From positions 1 to 64,000 of the forward strand of contig NZ_FPAA01000014.1 of the NCBI RefSeq assembly GCF_900116235.1: a stretch of 64,000 bases of DNA, given 5' to 3'. Below are positions 17,373-26,987 of the stretch, piece by piece. A model generated the notes under the pieces. It was not told where the DNA came from. It worked only from the letters and a program-made list of their open reading frames with translations, and ran no database searches. Within the stretch, counting starts at the first letter, position 1. Each line of letters opens with the position of its first letter. Position numbers and translations under genes: made by a program. Source of the DNA: Marininema halotolerans. GTDB lineage: Bacteria > Bacillota > Bacilli > Thermoactinomycetales > DSM-45169.

Positions 17373-18107
17373 ATGATATGGTTTGGAAATGTTAGTAAAC
17401 GCTATGAGCGGGGAGGTCGGTTGGCGGTTGATGGATTGCAATTACAGGTAGATCCAGGTGAAATTGTGGGTTTTCTCGGGCCCAATGGCGCTGGGAAGAC
17501 GACGACCATCAAAATGTTGACAGGCATTATTCCCCCTGATACAGGGGAGATTGAAGTGGATCATCGATCGATGATTCGTTCTCCATTGGAGGCGAAAAGG
17601 AAAATCGGTTATGTGCCCGATCAGCCTGAGTCCGTGATGAGGATAACCGGACGAGAGTATTTGCATTTTTTTGCAGATGTGTACCGGGTATCTCCTGCGG
17701 AAAGAGAGGACCGGCTGGTTCAATACTTAGAACGATACAGAATGGAAGACGTGATTGATGAGTTAATTCAAGGATATTCCCGGGGGATGAAACAGAAAAT
17801 CGCCGTAATTGCTTCGCTTTTGCATGATCCAGCGGTGTGGGTGCTTGATGAACCGATGGTGGGTTTGGATCCGCATGCTGCCAAAGTAGTGAAAGAAGAG
17901 ATGAAATGGCGCAGAGATCATGGGAAGACGGTTTTCTTTTCCACCCATGTGTTAGAAGTCGCCGAACGTCTTTGTGATCGCATTGCCATTTTACAACAAG
18001 GAAGATTAGTCGCAGTAGGAACAATGGAGGAACTTCGGCGCGGTTCTGGCGTGGGAATTGCAGATGAAGAGACATTGGAGCAACTCTTTTTGGAGTTGAC
18101 GGAATGA
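17373..18107 (+). CDS. ABC transporter ATP-binding protein
   Basis: A 244-residue ABC ATPase. Walker A is GPNGAGKTT, the signature is YSRGMKQK, Walker B is VWVLDEPMVGLDP, and the switch His is in FFSTHVLE. The type resembles EcsA/YthP-like drug or export ATPases. It overlaps the permease gene by four bases (ATGA), so the pair forms a transporter. The substrate is not evident. ATG or TTG starts further in are possible, but the start used gives the full N-terminal strand. Confidence 0.8.
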   Translation: MIWFGNVSKRYERGGRLAVDGLQLQVDPGEIVGFLGPNGAGKTTTIKMLTGIIPPDTGEIEVDHRSMIRSPLEAKRKIGYVPDQPESVMRITGREYLHFFADVYRVSPAEREDRLVQYLERYRMEDVIDELIQGYSRGMKQKIAVIASLLHDPAVWVLDEPMVGLDPHAAKVVKEEMKWRRDHGKTVFFSTHVLEVAERLCDRIAILQQGRLVAVGTMEELRRGSGVGIADEETLEQLFLELTE

Positions 18108-19753
18108 TGAGGGGGGCATGGGCGTTATTTGAGGTCATCGTTCGTGGTCAATATGGGCTCTCTTATTTAACGGAACGTTACAAAAAGAATATAGATTCGC
18201 GCTGGGAGATCCCTGCTACTCTTGTTCTTTTAGTTTTATTAGAATGGATGATCGTTGGTGTTTATCAAGGAGCGTATCACCTGTTGTCTTTAGAAGATCA
18301 CCCAGGGAAGGTATTTTCCATCCTTGTGTTAGGAGCCATTCTTTGGGTGTTTTTTAGTAGTGTGGCGCACATGATGAGACAACTCTATTTTACGAACGAT
18401 ATCGAATGGGTTAGTGGGTTGCCCCTTTCTTCAAGTGAGGTGTTGGGTGCACGGATGGCTGGGGTATGGTTGGGACAGATCCTGGTTCTCATCGTCCTTT
18501 GGTTACCGGGCCTCATCCTCTATGGAATGCAATTGCATAAGGGGGTGGGCTTTTACATCCTCGTTGCTGATTTAATGCTCAGTTTGCCTTTCTTTCCCCT
18601 CGTGATTTCAGGGTGGTTTGTGCTTGTTGTAGTCAGAATCGTTCCCTGGGGAAAATATCGTCAACAGATTGAGCGTCTGCTCTCGTTGTTGTTTCCACTA
18701 TTCAGTTTTATCATGATCATGTCGATTAATGGATTCATGATGAATGCGGGTGCGTCCGGCTCATTTACATGGATAACAAAATTATTGGATGTACCGAACA
18801 CCTTCGCGAGCTATTTTTATCCCCTGCATTGGGCGTTTGGAATCGGAAGCAATGGGGTTACAGCTTGGGTGAATGCCTTGTTGTTTGATAGCTTTAGCCT
18901 TTGTATGATGGTGGTTTTTCTTTTGTTGGGTGCTCCTTTGTACCAAAGGGGTCTTCAGATGTTTAGAAATAGTAGTGGGTCACAGCGGTATACCCGGAAA
19001 AAAGGAAAACAGGGGTTGAGGAGTCGGTCATTATTTCGTCTAATGCTTAAACGCGAATATCATTTATTGATGGATACGCCCTTTTTTGTAGCGCAGACCT
19101 TAGTTCAATTGATCGGTCTACCTCTGTTTATAGCCATTTCCTTTATCCGTGGGGGAGGAATTGAAGAAAATGAACCCATTTCAGTTATGTTCCAAATGGT
19201 TATTCTTTGGGGAAGTGTCATCCTTTGCCTTTTGATGGGCGGAATGAACAGCATATTACGAACCATTTCCCGAGAGGGGCGGTTTTTTTATCTATCAAAG
19301 GTGCTACCTGTTCCCTATAAAGTACAGATTGCAGCGAAGTATACCTTTTCGATGATGATAATGATGTTCGCGTGTCTCTTGGTTTCAGTGATCCAAGGAA
19401 TCCTTATTTCCGATTGGATCCTTGCTAGTTGGACACTGGTGTTGGGGATACTGACTGGCTCACTCTTTAGCCAGCTGGGCATTCTGCATGACCTGTGGAG
19501 GCCAAACTTGACTTGGCAGTCGCCGAAAGAGTTGGCGAAGCAGCTTGGACTTGGAAATTTATTATTTATGATATTGTCTCTATTCTTAGGGGGAACTTTA
19601 ATCTTCCTTTCCTGGATCCTGTTAAAATTCGGGAAACTCTCCTTTATAGAGATCCAAGGAATCTGGACCCTTCTTCTCATTGGACTCCATGTATGGACGG
19701 GTAAAGGGGTAATCGCCATTGCCAATCGGCGTTATCAAACCATCCAGGGGTAG
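18104..19753 (+). CDS. ABC transporter permease (large, about 12 membrane segments)
   Basis: A 549-residue integral membrane protein translationally coupled to the ABC ATPase. Hydrophobic segments group in two halves separated by a basic stretch (RYTRKKGKQGLRSRSLF). This matches the family of large single-chain permeases found beside EcsA-like ATPases (PF16949 type). Function unknown; export or envelope homeostasis is a guess from the ATPase class. Confidence 0.7.
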   Translation: MMRGAWALFEVIVRGQYGLSYLTERYKKNIDSRWEIPATLVLLVLLEWMIVGVYQGAYHLLSLEDHPGKVFSILVLGAILWVFFSSVAHMMRQLYFTNDIEWVSGLPLSSSEVLGARMAGVWLGQILVLIVLWLPGLILYGMQLHKGVGFYILVADLMLSLPFFPLVISGWFVLVVVRIVPWGKYRQQIERLLSLLFPLFSFIMIMSINGFMMNAGASGSFTWITKLLDVPNTFASYFYPLHWAFGIGSNGVTAWVNALLFDSFSLCMMVVFLLLGAPLYQRGLQMFRNSSGSQRYTRKKGKQGLRSRSLFRLMLKREYHLLMDTPFFVAQTLVQLIGLPLFIAISFIRGGGIEENEPISVMFQMVILWGSVILCLLMGGMNSILRTISREGRFFYLSKVLPVPYKVQIAAKYTFSMMIMMFACLLVSVIQGILISDWILASWTLVLGILTGSLFSQLGILHDLWRPNLTWQSPKELAKQLGLGNLLFMILSLFLGGTLIFLSWILLKFGKLSFIEIQGIWTLLLIGLHVWTGKGVIAIANRRYQTIQG

Positions 19754-19763
19754 CTCATAAATC

Positions 19764-19801
19764 ATCCCCAGTCACGCGATCAATAGTGACTGGGGATTTT
19801 G
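19764..19801 (+). terminator. Terminator of the ABC transporter operon
   Basis: ATCCCCAGTCAC (19764-19775) pairs with GTGACTGGGGAT (19786-19797), then a short T run. It lies between convergent genes and may serve both. Confidence 0.8.
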
Positions 19802-19804
19802 TCG

Positions 19805-20848
19805 TTAAGTGAGGTTTCTTTGTCGTAGTAATTGAAGAAGCTCTCTTTCGCGAATTTCCTCCAGCCCTTTCTTTCCAGAAGCGATGGTTCGTTGTGGGAG
19901 GGGTGTGGTGCGGTTCTTTTCCCATTGCCATGTATCTCGAAGCGTTTCGCTTAGGGGACGGAAGGTGAGTCCAGCCTGTATGGCTTTTGTAATGGATGTC
20001 TTTAAAAATCCTTGCATCGGACCATGTTGGTCAATCCATGATCCGCTTTCAGGGATATAAAGGGGCATCTCTATCCAGGGCTGTACATCATGATCACTAA
20101 GAAATTGATCCTCGGCCCAGATAAAGCGAGCGGATGGATTGAGGACGTGACGCGCCTCATTCAAAAATTGACCGAGGGTAAGTGGCGTACGAGGTCCCAC
20201 GGCATTGTAGATCCCGGTAAGATTGTTTTGCACACTATCCAAGGTCCATTCGGCTAAATCACGAGCATCAATCAATTGCAGGGGAAGATCCGGTCGACCA
20301 GGAGCTAAGATTTCTCCCCCCTTAACAATTCTACGACACCAGTAGGTGAATCGATCCGATGGATCATAAGGGCCGACGATAAGCCCTGGACGAATCGTGA
20401 ACACTCGCTGGGGCATTTCTTCTTCGGCGACCTGTTCACATAATCCTTTGAGTGGGCCATAGTTTCCCGGTGTGAGTGTATCCGTTGATTCTCCCGCTGG
20501 TAATGGTGCGACGGGAGAGATTTCTGTGTTTTGTCCGTGGGCGAATGAGGCATAGGCACTGATACTGGAGATAAAGGTGTAATGGTCGGTAAGTTGAGAG
20601 AGGGTGCGTACATTATTCCGAATTACATGCGGGAGGTACCCCGAAGGATCGATGACGGCATCCCAATGACGGTGAGCGAGAGCCGATAATCCTTCCGTAC
20701 GATCGCCATGAATCTCTTCACACTCTTTAAAGAGTCCGGGTTGGGTTTTTCCACGGTTAAAGAGGGTGACTTCCCAATGACGGGAGAGGGCAGCTTTTGC
20801 TAAATGACGCCCCACAAATTGGGTGCCACCGATAATGAGTAGTTTCAA
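19805..20848 (-). CDS. NAD-dependent epimerase/dehydratase-family (extended SDR) protein
   Basis: A 347-residue Rossmann protein. KLLIIGGTQFVGRHLAK is the nucleotide-binding start, FNRGKT follows strand 2, and YGPLK supplies a YxxxK catalytic pair. It belongs to the branch that includes CSP41-like and 'isoflavone reductase-like' bacterial proteins; no substrate can be named. TTG 20848 is chosen because GAGGAGATCAACC precedes it and homologs begin there; a longer frame to 20893 has no site. Confidence 0.7.
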   Translation of the reverse strand: MKLLIIGGTQFVGRHLAKAALSRHWEVTLFNRGKTQPGLFKECEEIHGDRTEGLSALAHRHWDAVIDPSGYLPHVIRNNVRTLSQLTDHYTFISSISAYASFAHGQNTEISPVAPLPAGESTDTLTPGNYGPLKGLCEQVAEEEMPQRVFTIRPGLIVGPYDPSDRFTYWCRRIVKGGEILAPGRPDLPLQLIDARDLAEWTLDSVQNNLTGIYNAVGPRTPLTLGQFLNEARHVLNPSARFIWAEDQFLSDHDVQPWIEMPLYIPESGSWIDQHGPMQGFLKTSITKAIQAGLTFRPLSETLRDTWQWEKNRTTPLPQRTIASGKKGLEEIRERELLQLLRQRNLT

Positions 20849-21150
20849 GGTTGATCTCCTCGATTCGTTAAAGGGAATGCTAAACAGGCTCATAACTAGT
20901 TTTTGAAAGTGGGCGTGTGAGGGGCAAAAAGAGCATTGCCATTGACCTAGTTAGTGAAGGGTTCATTGAGGTCGAGCGTATAGGGACTAGGAGGATCCTC
21001 AAATTCGCTTCCCGAAGGGTGTTTGCCCTGCTCGTCCTCAGCTAATCCGCAGCGGATTTTTTACATCCTCGGGGGTGACAAGACTCTTGTGCTCCCACAC
21101 GTCCTCCTCTACGAATTTCTGGATAATTAACAGACCTGGATGCTAAAGGA
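20849..21150. other. Intergenic region with a plus-strand hairpin and T run
   Basis: About 300 bases between two minus-strand genes. On the plus strand a short hairpin (AATCCGC/GCGGATT region, 21044-21058) is followed by six T (21057-21062), preceded by GAGGATCCTC (20991-21000) and CTTCCCGAAGGG (21009-21020) elements. This could be a small plus-strand RNA. A TTGACC at 20942 lacks a good -10. Nothing coding was seen. Confidence 0.3.
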
Positions 21151-21726
21151 TTAGCTAATGACCTCGTCGATCAAGCCATATTGCTTCGCTTCTTTGGCGG
21201 AGAGGAAAAAGTCTCGATCGGAATCACGATGAATTTTGGCGAGGGATTGACCGCTTCGTTCTGCCAGAATCTGATTGATTGTCTCACGGGTTTTAAGAAT
21301 GCGACGGGCGCTGATTTCAATATCGGTTGCCTGCCCTTGCGTACCCCCATGGGGCTGATGAATCATTACCTCGGCATGGGGTAGTGCCCGACGCTTTCCT
21401 TTAGCGCCTGCTGCCAACAGTACCGCTCCCATGGAAGCGGCCATGCCGACACAGATGGTTCCAACGTCGGGCTGAATATGCTGCATCGTATCATAAATGG
21501 CTAAACCTGCTGTGGTGGATCCGCCGGGGGAATGAATATAAAATTGAATATCTTTTTCGGGTTGATCGGAAGCGAGAAAAAGAAGCTGGGCGATAATGGA
21601 GTTGGCGGATTGGTCATTCACTTCGCCACTGAGAAAGACAATCCGATCCTTTAGCAAACGAGAGTAGATGTCGTAGGCGCGTTCTCCACGGTGAGTCTGT
21701 TCGATGACAGTAGGTACTAAATTCAC
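21151..21726 (-). CDS. clpP: ATP-dependent Clp protease proteolytic subunit
   Basis: A 191-residue ClpP serine protease. The catalytic triad is Ser98 ([12 protein letters not shown]), His123 (IHQPHGG) and Asp172 (RDSDRDFF). IHSPGGS is the substrate-binding strand. It assembles as a double heptamer and degrades proteins fed by ClpX/ClpC. GTG 21726 follows AAGGAGTGA. The neighbours are not clpX, and the sequence lacks a typical propeptide. The genome may hold another clpP; this cannot be judged from one window. Confidence 0.9.
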   Translation of the reverse strand: MNLVPTVIEQTHRGERAYDIYSRLLKDRIVFLSGEVNDQSANSIIAQLLFLASDQPEKDIQFYIHSPGGSTTAGLAIYDTMQHIQPDVGTICVGMAASMGAVLLAAGAKGKRRALPHAEVMIHQPHGGTQGQATDIEISARRILKTRETINQILAERSGQSLAKIHRDSDRDFFLSAKEAKQYGLIDEVIS

Positions 21727-21782
21727 TACAAATCACTCCTTCTAACTAAGGGTGTTAGACCATTAGCAAAGTTCAAAGGGAA

Positions 21783-22013
21783 TTATGCAGCGAGCATCGC
21801 CTGGGGAGTCGAAGATCCAAAACCTGAAGAGACTTCTGTAATAACAAGAGGCGTCGTGCTGGTGGTGATTCGGTGTACGGTGACTGGACGAGAAGAAGGG
21901 TGTTCGGTATGGATTGGAAAAGGAATGATATTTGAATCATCCTTTAGCTGGGGGAGTTCCTTTGCCAGGGGACGTTGAACAGGATCCATCTTCGGGTTCG
22001 CTTTTTGTGGCAT
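21783..22013 (-). CDS. Hypothetical 76-residue protein
   Basis: ATG 22013 follows a perfect AAAAAGGAGG site. The product is proline-, serine- and threonine-rich and looks disordered, ending in small and hydrophobic residues (AMLAA). No membrane segment or known motif. It lies between clpP and a winged-helix regulator on the same strand. An unstructured tail ending in Ala-Ala would suit a Clp substrate or adaptor, but that is only a guess. Confidence 0.55.
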   Translation of the reverse strand: MPQKANPKMDPVQRPLAKELPQLKDDSNIIPFPIHTEHPSSRPVTVHRITTSTTPLVITEVSSGFGSSTPQAMLAA

Positions 22014-22095
22014 GGGTGATCCTCCTTTTTAATGGATCCACTCTGGGCATCAGAGGGATCGTGTTACGTCTTGTGTTTAGGGGGCACTGAAGATT

Positions 22096-22689
22096 TCACT
22101 CGGTGGAGTCTTGTGCTTCCGGGTAAACCGCCATGACCATCCGATAGGGAGCGCCTTTTTCCCCTTCCTTTGCTGAATACTTTGTAGCCAGATGTTGCAA
22201 GAGCTGGACATATTCATCGAGAAAGGCACGGCGTTCTGATTCGTCTTGTAAGCGAATTTGTGTGGTTAGGGTGGCGCTAGGAATTTCCTCATCGGTGTCA
22301 GTATGATCCATGAGTCGCATCGCGGCTTCTTTGATCCGCTCGGATGTTTGAATTAAATGGGAGAGGGAGGTTTCTTGTTCGAATCGTTGTAGATCCTTTG
22401 GGGAGAGACCCAAGGTATCAGCAAGTAAGTAGGTACGTGCTGCCCCTTGATAAAGCCCTTCCACAAGGTTTTTGACATGACGGCTACCTGTTCGGTGAAC
22501 GAGGCCTACTTTTTCCAACGTTTTAAGGTGGTAGTTGACACGTTGAGGTGTTTCACCAATCTGGCGAGCGACTTCGGTGGCAGAGGCGGGTTGGGTAAGA
22601 TGAGCCAGTATCTCTCCCCGTAAGGGATGAAGTAGAGCAGCTGCTTGTTCTGTTGACGTGATGCGATACGTTTCTTGAAGGGGTTGCAT
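22096..22689 (-). CDS. ArsR-like winged-helix transcriptional regulator
   Basis: A 197-residue regulator with an N-terminal winged helix: LLHPLRGEILAHL, then ATEVARQIGETPQRVNYHLKTLEKVGLV, as in ArsR/HTH_20 proteins. No metal-binding CxC motif, so metal sensing is unlikely. The C-terminal 120 residues are helical and may bind a ligand. Divergent from a methyltransferase gene; it may control that gene, its own gene or clpP. The upstream region carries AATAATGTTTTTCG-type A/T-rich sequence near 22710. Confidence 0.75.
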   Translation of the reverse strand: MQPLQETYRITSTEQAAALLHPLRGEILAHLTQPASATEVARQIGETPQRVNYHLKTLEKVGLVHRTGSRHVKNLVEGLYQGAARTYLLADTLGLSPKDLQRFEQETSLSHLIQTSERIKEAAMRLMDHTDTDEEIPSATLTTQIRLQDESERRAFLDEYVQLLQHLATKYSAKEGEKGAPYRMVMAVYPEAQDSTE

Positions 22690-22846
22690 AGGATCAACTC
22701 CGAAACAATAATGTTTTTCGTAAAAACATTTTATTACGATGACTTGAGGGATGTCAATCGCTAAAGTAATATTTTTTAAAAGAAGGATGTACTGCTGATT
22801 TGTCGAATATAATAAAAATTTGTCAATAAGGGGGTTGTTATAAGAT

Positions 22847-23584
22847 ATGGATGGTACCCAATTGTTTAATCAAGAGGATTCATTTCTACGTTATATGAGA
22901 CGCAGAGAGAAAAGGGATAATCCCAATCGCGTCATCGAACGTCCGATCATGACGCAAATGGTGGGAGCGGTAAAGGGATTGGACTTTTTAGATTTAGGGT
23001 GTGGCGATGCCAGCTTTGGGCAGCTCCTTTTGCAACAAGGATGTCAATCCTATGTAGGATTGGAGGGGGCGACACGCATGGCTGAACGTGGACGGGAATG
23101 TTTAAAGGATACGCCTGGAAAGATCGTGGAAACGGATATTACCACATGGGATTACCCACCCGAACAATTCGATCGGGTTTTATCTAGCTTGGTTTTGCAT
23201 TATGTAAAAGACATCCCCCAGCTACTAAAGGCCATTGTTCGTACCTTGCGGCCAGGGGGACGTCTTATTTTTTCGGTGGAACACCCTGTTGTAACCGCTT
23301 GTTTTAAAAGCTCTGAGGGCCATCGACGTGAAAATTGGTTGGTTGATGATTATTTTTGTACTGGGGAAAGAGTAAAGCCTTGGTTAGGAAGTGAAGTAAA
23401 GATATATCACCGTACGTTAGAGGATTGGTATCGATTGTTGCAGGAATCGGGTTTGATCGTGGAAAACATACGAGAATCTTGCCCAGACCGGAGGCAATTT
23501 ACCTCCGAAGAAGAATATCAACGAAGGAAGCGAATTCCCTTGTATTTATTTCTCCAAGGACGCAAACCAAACACGGATAAATAA
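22847..23584 (+). CDS. Class I SAM-dependent methyltransferase
   Basis: A 245-residue methyltransferase. Motif I FLDLGCGDASFGQLL, acidic VGLEGA, motif II FDRVLSSLVLHYV and TLRPGGRLIFSVEHP are plain. The Cys/Asp pattern suggests the UbiE-like group; substrate unknown. AAGGGGG lies about 11 bases upstream of ATG 22847. Divergent from the winged-helix regulator gene, which may be its controller. Confidence 0.8.
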   Translation: MDGTQLFNQEDSFLRYMRRREKRDNPNRVIERPIMTQMVGAVKGLDFLDLGCGDASFGQLLLQQGCQSYVGLEGATRMAERGRECLKDTPGKIVETDITTWDYPPEQFDRVLSSLVLHYVKDIPQLLKAIVRTLRPGGRLIFSVEHPVVTACFKSSEGHRRENWLVDDYFCTGERVKPWLGSEVKIYHRTLEDWYRLLQESGLIVENIRESCPDRRQFTSEEEYQRRKRIPLYLFLQGRKPNTDK

Positions 23585-23660
23585 AGGGATTGTGGCATCC
23601 GTCCGCGACAACCAGTATACTGGGAGGAGAAGAACACTTGATCGGTAAAGGGTGCGAGCG

Positions 23661-25916
23661 ATGGAACAACCAGGCCTGGATCTCTTTCAGAACCATTACC
23701 TGAAGGGGTCCTTCGTTCAGGAAATTTATTATAACGAAGAGAATCAATATGGCGTCTTTTTACTTCGAGTCATGGAAGCAACTGAGGATTTAGATACGGA
23801 TGAAGTCACCGTTGTTGGCAGAATGATGCGTCCCCACCCCGATGAAACGGTCATTTGTTATGGGGAGTGGAAGGAGCATCCACGCTATGGAAAGCAATAT
23901 CACGCCGAAATGGTCAAAAAGGAATTACCTCGGTCAAGAGAAGCGGTAACGAAATACTTAGCAAGCGGCCTTTTCCCAGGTGTAGGGAAAAAAACCGCCG
24001 AAAAAATTGTCGAACATTTAGGTCCGGATGCGCTGACAAAAGCGGCGGATGATCCTGGGCTGTTAGCGGAAGTGCCTGGTTTAACCGATGCACGGGCGCA
24101 GACGATCGCAGAGAGCTTAAGAGAGCATCATTCATTGGAGCAAGCCTTGGTTTATCTGTATCAATTTGGTATGGGACCCGCTACAGCACTCAAAGTGGTG
24201 CAGGCTTTTAAGGGTGCGACATTGGAAGTTGTGAAAAATAACCCTTACCGGATGATTGATGAAGTCGAAGGCGTTGGTTTTCGGCGAGCGGATGAAATTG
24301 CACGTCAGACTGGGATGGCCTTAGATGCCCCGGAACGATTTCAGGCAGCCGCCCTGTATGCGCTCCAAGAGGCGTCGCTCTCCCATGGGCATGTATATGT
24401 GAGTGAGGCGGAGTTAATGGGAGGAATTGAACCCCTCCTTGCGCCGGATGGAGAGGCGTGTTTTCCTGCAGAAAAACGAAAAATTTTACTGATGAAAATG
24501 GCTGAGGAAGAACGATTAATTGAGGATCACGGGAATTATTATTTACCTTCCCTTTTCTGGGCAGAGCATGGACTGGCGATGCGAGTGCGAGAGATTTTAG
24601 AACGATCGGTTGAACCAACACCCGCTCATGAATTATTTAAAGCCGTGGGTGATGTCGAAGAAAAATTAAAGGTAGCCTATGCAGAACGTCAACGAGAAGC
24701 GATGACGACTGCTGTCGATTCATCCTTTATGATACTGACAGGAGGACCGGGTACCGGAAAGACGACAGTGATTCGAGGAATCTGCCATTTGTTTGCCCAT
24801 TTAGAAGAGTGTTCGATTGACCCTGGGGATTATGAAAACACTGAGAATCCTTTTCCCATCCGCTTGGTGGCCCCCACTGGACGAGCCGCCAAACGGATGT
24901 CTGAGGCGACTGGGATGCCTGCAACAACAATTCATCGGTTGTTGGGTTGGCGGGGGGATTTCTTTGAGCGGGATGCGGACCATCCGATTGAGGGTTCTTT
25001 GTTAATTGTCGATGAGGTATCGATGTTAGATGTTTGGTTAGCCAATCAATTAATCCGAGCAGTACCCAAAGGGATGAAGGTGGTGTTGGTAGGGGATGAT
25101 GATCAACTCCCTTCCGTTGGTCCGGGTAAGGTACTCCATCACCTTTTACAAGTGAAGGAAATTCCGCGGGTAGAGCTAACGGACATTTATCGTCAAGAGG
25201 GTGGATCCTCGATTATTCATCTTGCCCATGCTCTTAAAAAGGGGGAAGTGCCAACTGACCTTACAGAACCGAAACCCGATCGGCGCTTTTTTCCGTGCCA
25301 GCGTAATCAAGCCCTTTCGATCATTTTGCAAACGTATCGAAATGCAATGGATCGAGGCTATACGCTCTTTGATGTTCAGGTGATGGCTCCGATGTATAAA
25401 GGGCCTGCTGGGGTAAATGGGATTAATGAAGCACTTCAACAGGAAGTAAATCCCCCTAAAGACGGCAAACGAGAAATTAGCTGGGGAGAAACAATTTTTC
25501 GTCAAGGCGATAAAGTACTTCAACTAAGTAACCACCCCGAGCATCCGGTTTATAATGGAGACATGGGTCATGTTTCGGCTCTTGAGCCTGATGCGCGTCA
25601 GGATGACCCCGTGCTATGGGTGCAATTTGATCGACAAGAAGTCCCGTATAAACGAAGTCAATTGAATCAGCTTTCCTTGGCTTATGCCTGTTCTGTCCAT
25701 AAAGCGCAAGGGTCTGAATTTGAAATTGTTATTTTCCCATTATTGATGTCCTATCGCCGTATGTTGCAACGCAATCTGATCTACACGGGGATCACTCGGG
25801 CAAAGTCCTATTTAATCCTTTGTGGGGAAACAGACGCCCTAGCCTTAGGGGTAAAGAGTCGCGACAAAGAAGTGCGGAACAGTCAATTAACGGATTTAAT
25901 CGAAATGGAATGGTAA
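23661..25916 (+). CDS. recD2: RecD2-type 5'-3' DNA helicase
   Basis: About 751 residues, matching RecD2 (YrrC) of Bacillales, which acts in repair without RecBC. It has an N-terminal OB-like part, helix-hairpin-helix repeats (LFPGVGKKTAEKIVE, and VEGVGFRRADEIA), Walker A GGPGTGKTTV, Walker B LLIVDEVSML, GDDDQLPSVGPGK, and the final YACSVHKAQGSEF motif of superfamily 1B helicases. ATG 23661 has AAAGGGTG upstream; GTG 23652 overlaps that site. Confidence 0.92.
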   Translation: MEQPGLDLFQNHYLKGSFVQEIYYNEENQYGVFLLRVMEATEDLDTDEVTVVGRMMRPHPDETVICYGEWKEHPRYGKQYHAEMVKKELPRSREAVTKYLASGLFPGVGKKTAEKIVEHLGPDALTKAADDPGLLAEVPGLTDARAQTIAESLREHHSLEQALVYLYQFGMGPATALKVVQAFKGATLEVVKNNPYRMIDEVEGVGFRRADEIARQTGMALDAPERFQAAALYALQEASLSHGHVYVSEAELMGGIEPLLAPDGEACFPAEKRKILLMKMAEEERLIEDHGNYYLPSLFWAEHGLAMRVREILERSVEPTPAHELFKAVGDVEEKLKVAYAERQREAMTTAVDSSFMILTGGPGTGKTTVIRGICHLFAHLEECSIDPGDYENTENPFPIRLVAPTGRAAKRMSEATGMPATTIHRLLGWRGDFFERDADHPIEGSLLIVDEVSMLDVWLANQLIRAVPKGMKVVLVGDDDQLPSVGPGKVLHHLLQVKEIPRVELTDIYRQEGGSSIIHLAHALKKGEVPTDLTEPKPDRRFFPCQRNQALSIILQTYRNAMDRGYTLFDVQVMAPMYKGPAGVNGINEALQQEVNPPKDGKREISWGETIFRQGDKVLQLSNHPEHPVYNGDMGHVSALEPDARQDDPVLWVQFDRQEVPYKRSQLNQLSLAYACSVHKAQGSEFEIVIFPLLMSYRRMLQRNLIYTGITRAKSYLILCGETDALALGVKSRDKEVRNSQLTDLIEMEW

Positions 25917-25982
25917 CAATCATCTCGGATGAAATGAAGGGGGGATTAGGCATACTAAGGCAAGCGGGAGGAGTGATCATCC

Positions 25983-26486
25983 TTGCGCAAATCACAGGAT
26001 GTCATCGGTTTGCCGGTGGTCCATGTGAAAACAGGCAAACGATTGGGCGAAGTAAAGGATTTGCTCTTCGATGAAGAGCAACGCCTCCGTGGCTTGTTGT
26101 TGGAATGTGGGGGGTGGATTCGCAGTGGCCGGTTTATTCCGGTCGAGCGAATACGGGCATTTGGAGTGGATGCAGTCATTTTGGACAGCGAAGCGGATAT
26201 ATTTCCTCTCTCGCGGGGGCAGAAGGGTTGGGTGAATCTGCTGACGGGAGAACGGAAATTGAAGGGGCGCTCCATCTTGTCTGAACATGGACAAGAATTA
26301 GGGACTGTGGAGGGTGTCTATTTTCGGGAAGAAATGGGAATCCTGTCTGGATATGAACTGTCCGACGGGTTTTTCAACGACTTGCGTGATGGACGGAAGG
26401 TTTATCGTCCTCAAGTACCGCTAGTCTGGGAGGGGGAAGAAATGTTGATCGCCCCCGCTGAACCACCCGTAAGTGACGTCCAATGA
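25983..26486 (+). CDS. PRC-barrel domain protein (YrrD-like)
   Basis: A 167-residue protein with two PRC-barrel units: DVIGLPVVHVKTGKRLGEVKD and GRSILSEHGQELGTVEGVYF. PRC barrels occur in RimM and in envelope or photosynthetic proteins; the role of YrrD is unknown. TTG 25983 follows GGGAGGAGTGATC. It lies right after recD2 as yrrD does in B. subtilis. Confidence 0.8.
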   Translation: MRKSQDVIGLPVVHVKTGKRLGEVKDLLFDEEQRLRGLLLECGGWIRSGRFIPVERIRAFGVDAVILDSEADIFPLSRGQKGWVNLLTGERKLKGRSILSEHGQELGTVEGVYFREEMGILSGYELSDGFFNDLRDGRKVYRPQVPLVWEGEEMLIAPAEPPVSDVQ

Positions 26487-26502
26487 AACGGGGGTTACCC
26501 AA

Positions 26503-26700
26503 ATGCTTCGCTGTCCCAACTGCAACACCCATGATCTCGGACGTGTCGGGACGAATCAATTTTACTGTTGGGGTTGTTTTATCGAATTATGTGTATCCGA
26601 GGGTAAGATCTCTTCCGTATTTCAGGTTGAGGAAGATGGAACGTTAAGTTCGCTAGATGATTTGTTCCTAAGTGGGGGACAAGATTCACTGACGATGTGA
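26503..26700 (+). CDS. Small zinc-ribbon protein (YrzR-like)
   Basis: A 65-residue protein starting MLRCPNCNTHDLGRVG with a second pair in YCWGCFIEL, giving a CxxC...CxxC zinc ribbon. It ends with VEEDGTLSSLDDLF. Similar small proteins sit between recD2 and alaS in other Bacillales (B. subtilis yrzR is my recollection). ATG 26503 is used; a GTG at 26473 lies inside the previous gene. Confidence 0.7.
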   Translation: MLRCPNCNTHDLGRVGTNQFYCWGCFIELCVSEGKISSVFQVEEDGTLSSLDDLFLSGGQDSLTM

Positions 26701-26728
26701 TTCTCTTTTCAAAAAGGGGGACTCCACT

Positions 26729-26953
26729 TTGAGACGATTGATGTCGACATTGTTGATTGGTTCAATCATTACCCTTTTGTACCGTCGTTTTCGTCGTCCA
26801 ACGACCTTTGCTGGACGATTGATGGGGCGAATGGGTGGAATGAGCTGGATGGATATGCCTCGTTGGTTACGCAAGATGCGCCTGAATATCAAGGGAGCTC
26901 GTCTGATTTCCATGATGGTCGGTCGCAAATGGATTCGTAGAATGGCCCGCTAA
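26729..26953 (+). CDS. Small, highly basic hypothetical protein
   Basis: TTG 26729 follows AAAAAGGGGG. The 74-residue product has one short hydrophobic segment (MSTLLIGSIITLLY) and then is rich in Arg and Met, giving a very high isoelectric point. It could sit at the inner membrane face or bind nucleic acid. Not recognised; DUF3918/YrzQ-type proteins occupy a similar spot in some Bacillales. Confidence 0.5.
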   Translation: MRRLMSTLLIGSIITLLYRRFRRPTTFAGRLMGRMGGMSWMDMPRWLRKMRLNIKGARLISMMVGRKWIRRMAR

Positions 26954-26987
26954 TCAATCAATTAGGTTCTCTGACCGTACACCCTCA

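Noticed and set aside
17527-18138. 203-codon minus-strand frame opposite the ABC ATPase
   Set aside because: Complement of a conserved ATPase; composition non-coding.
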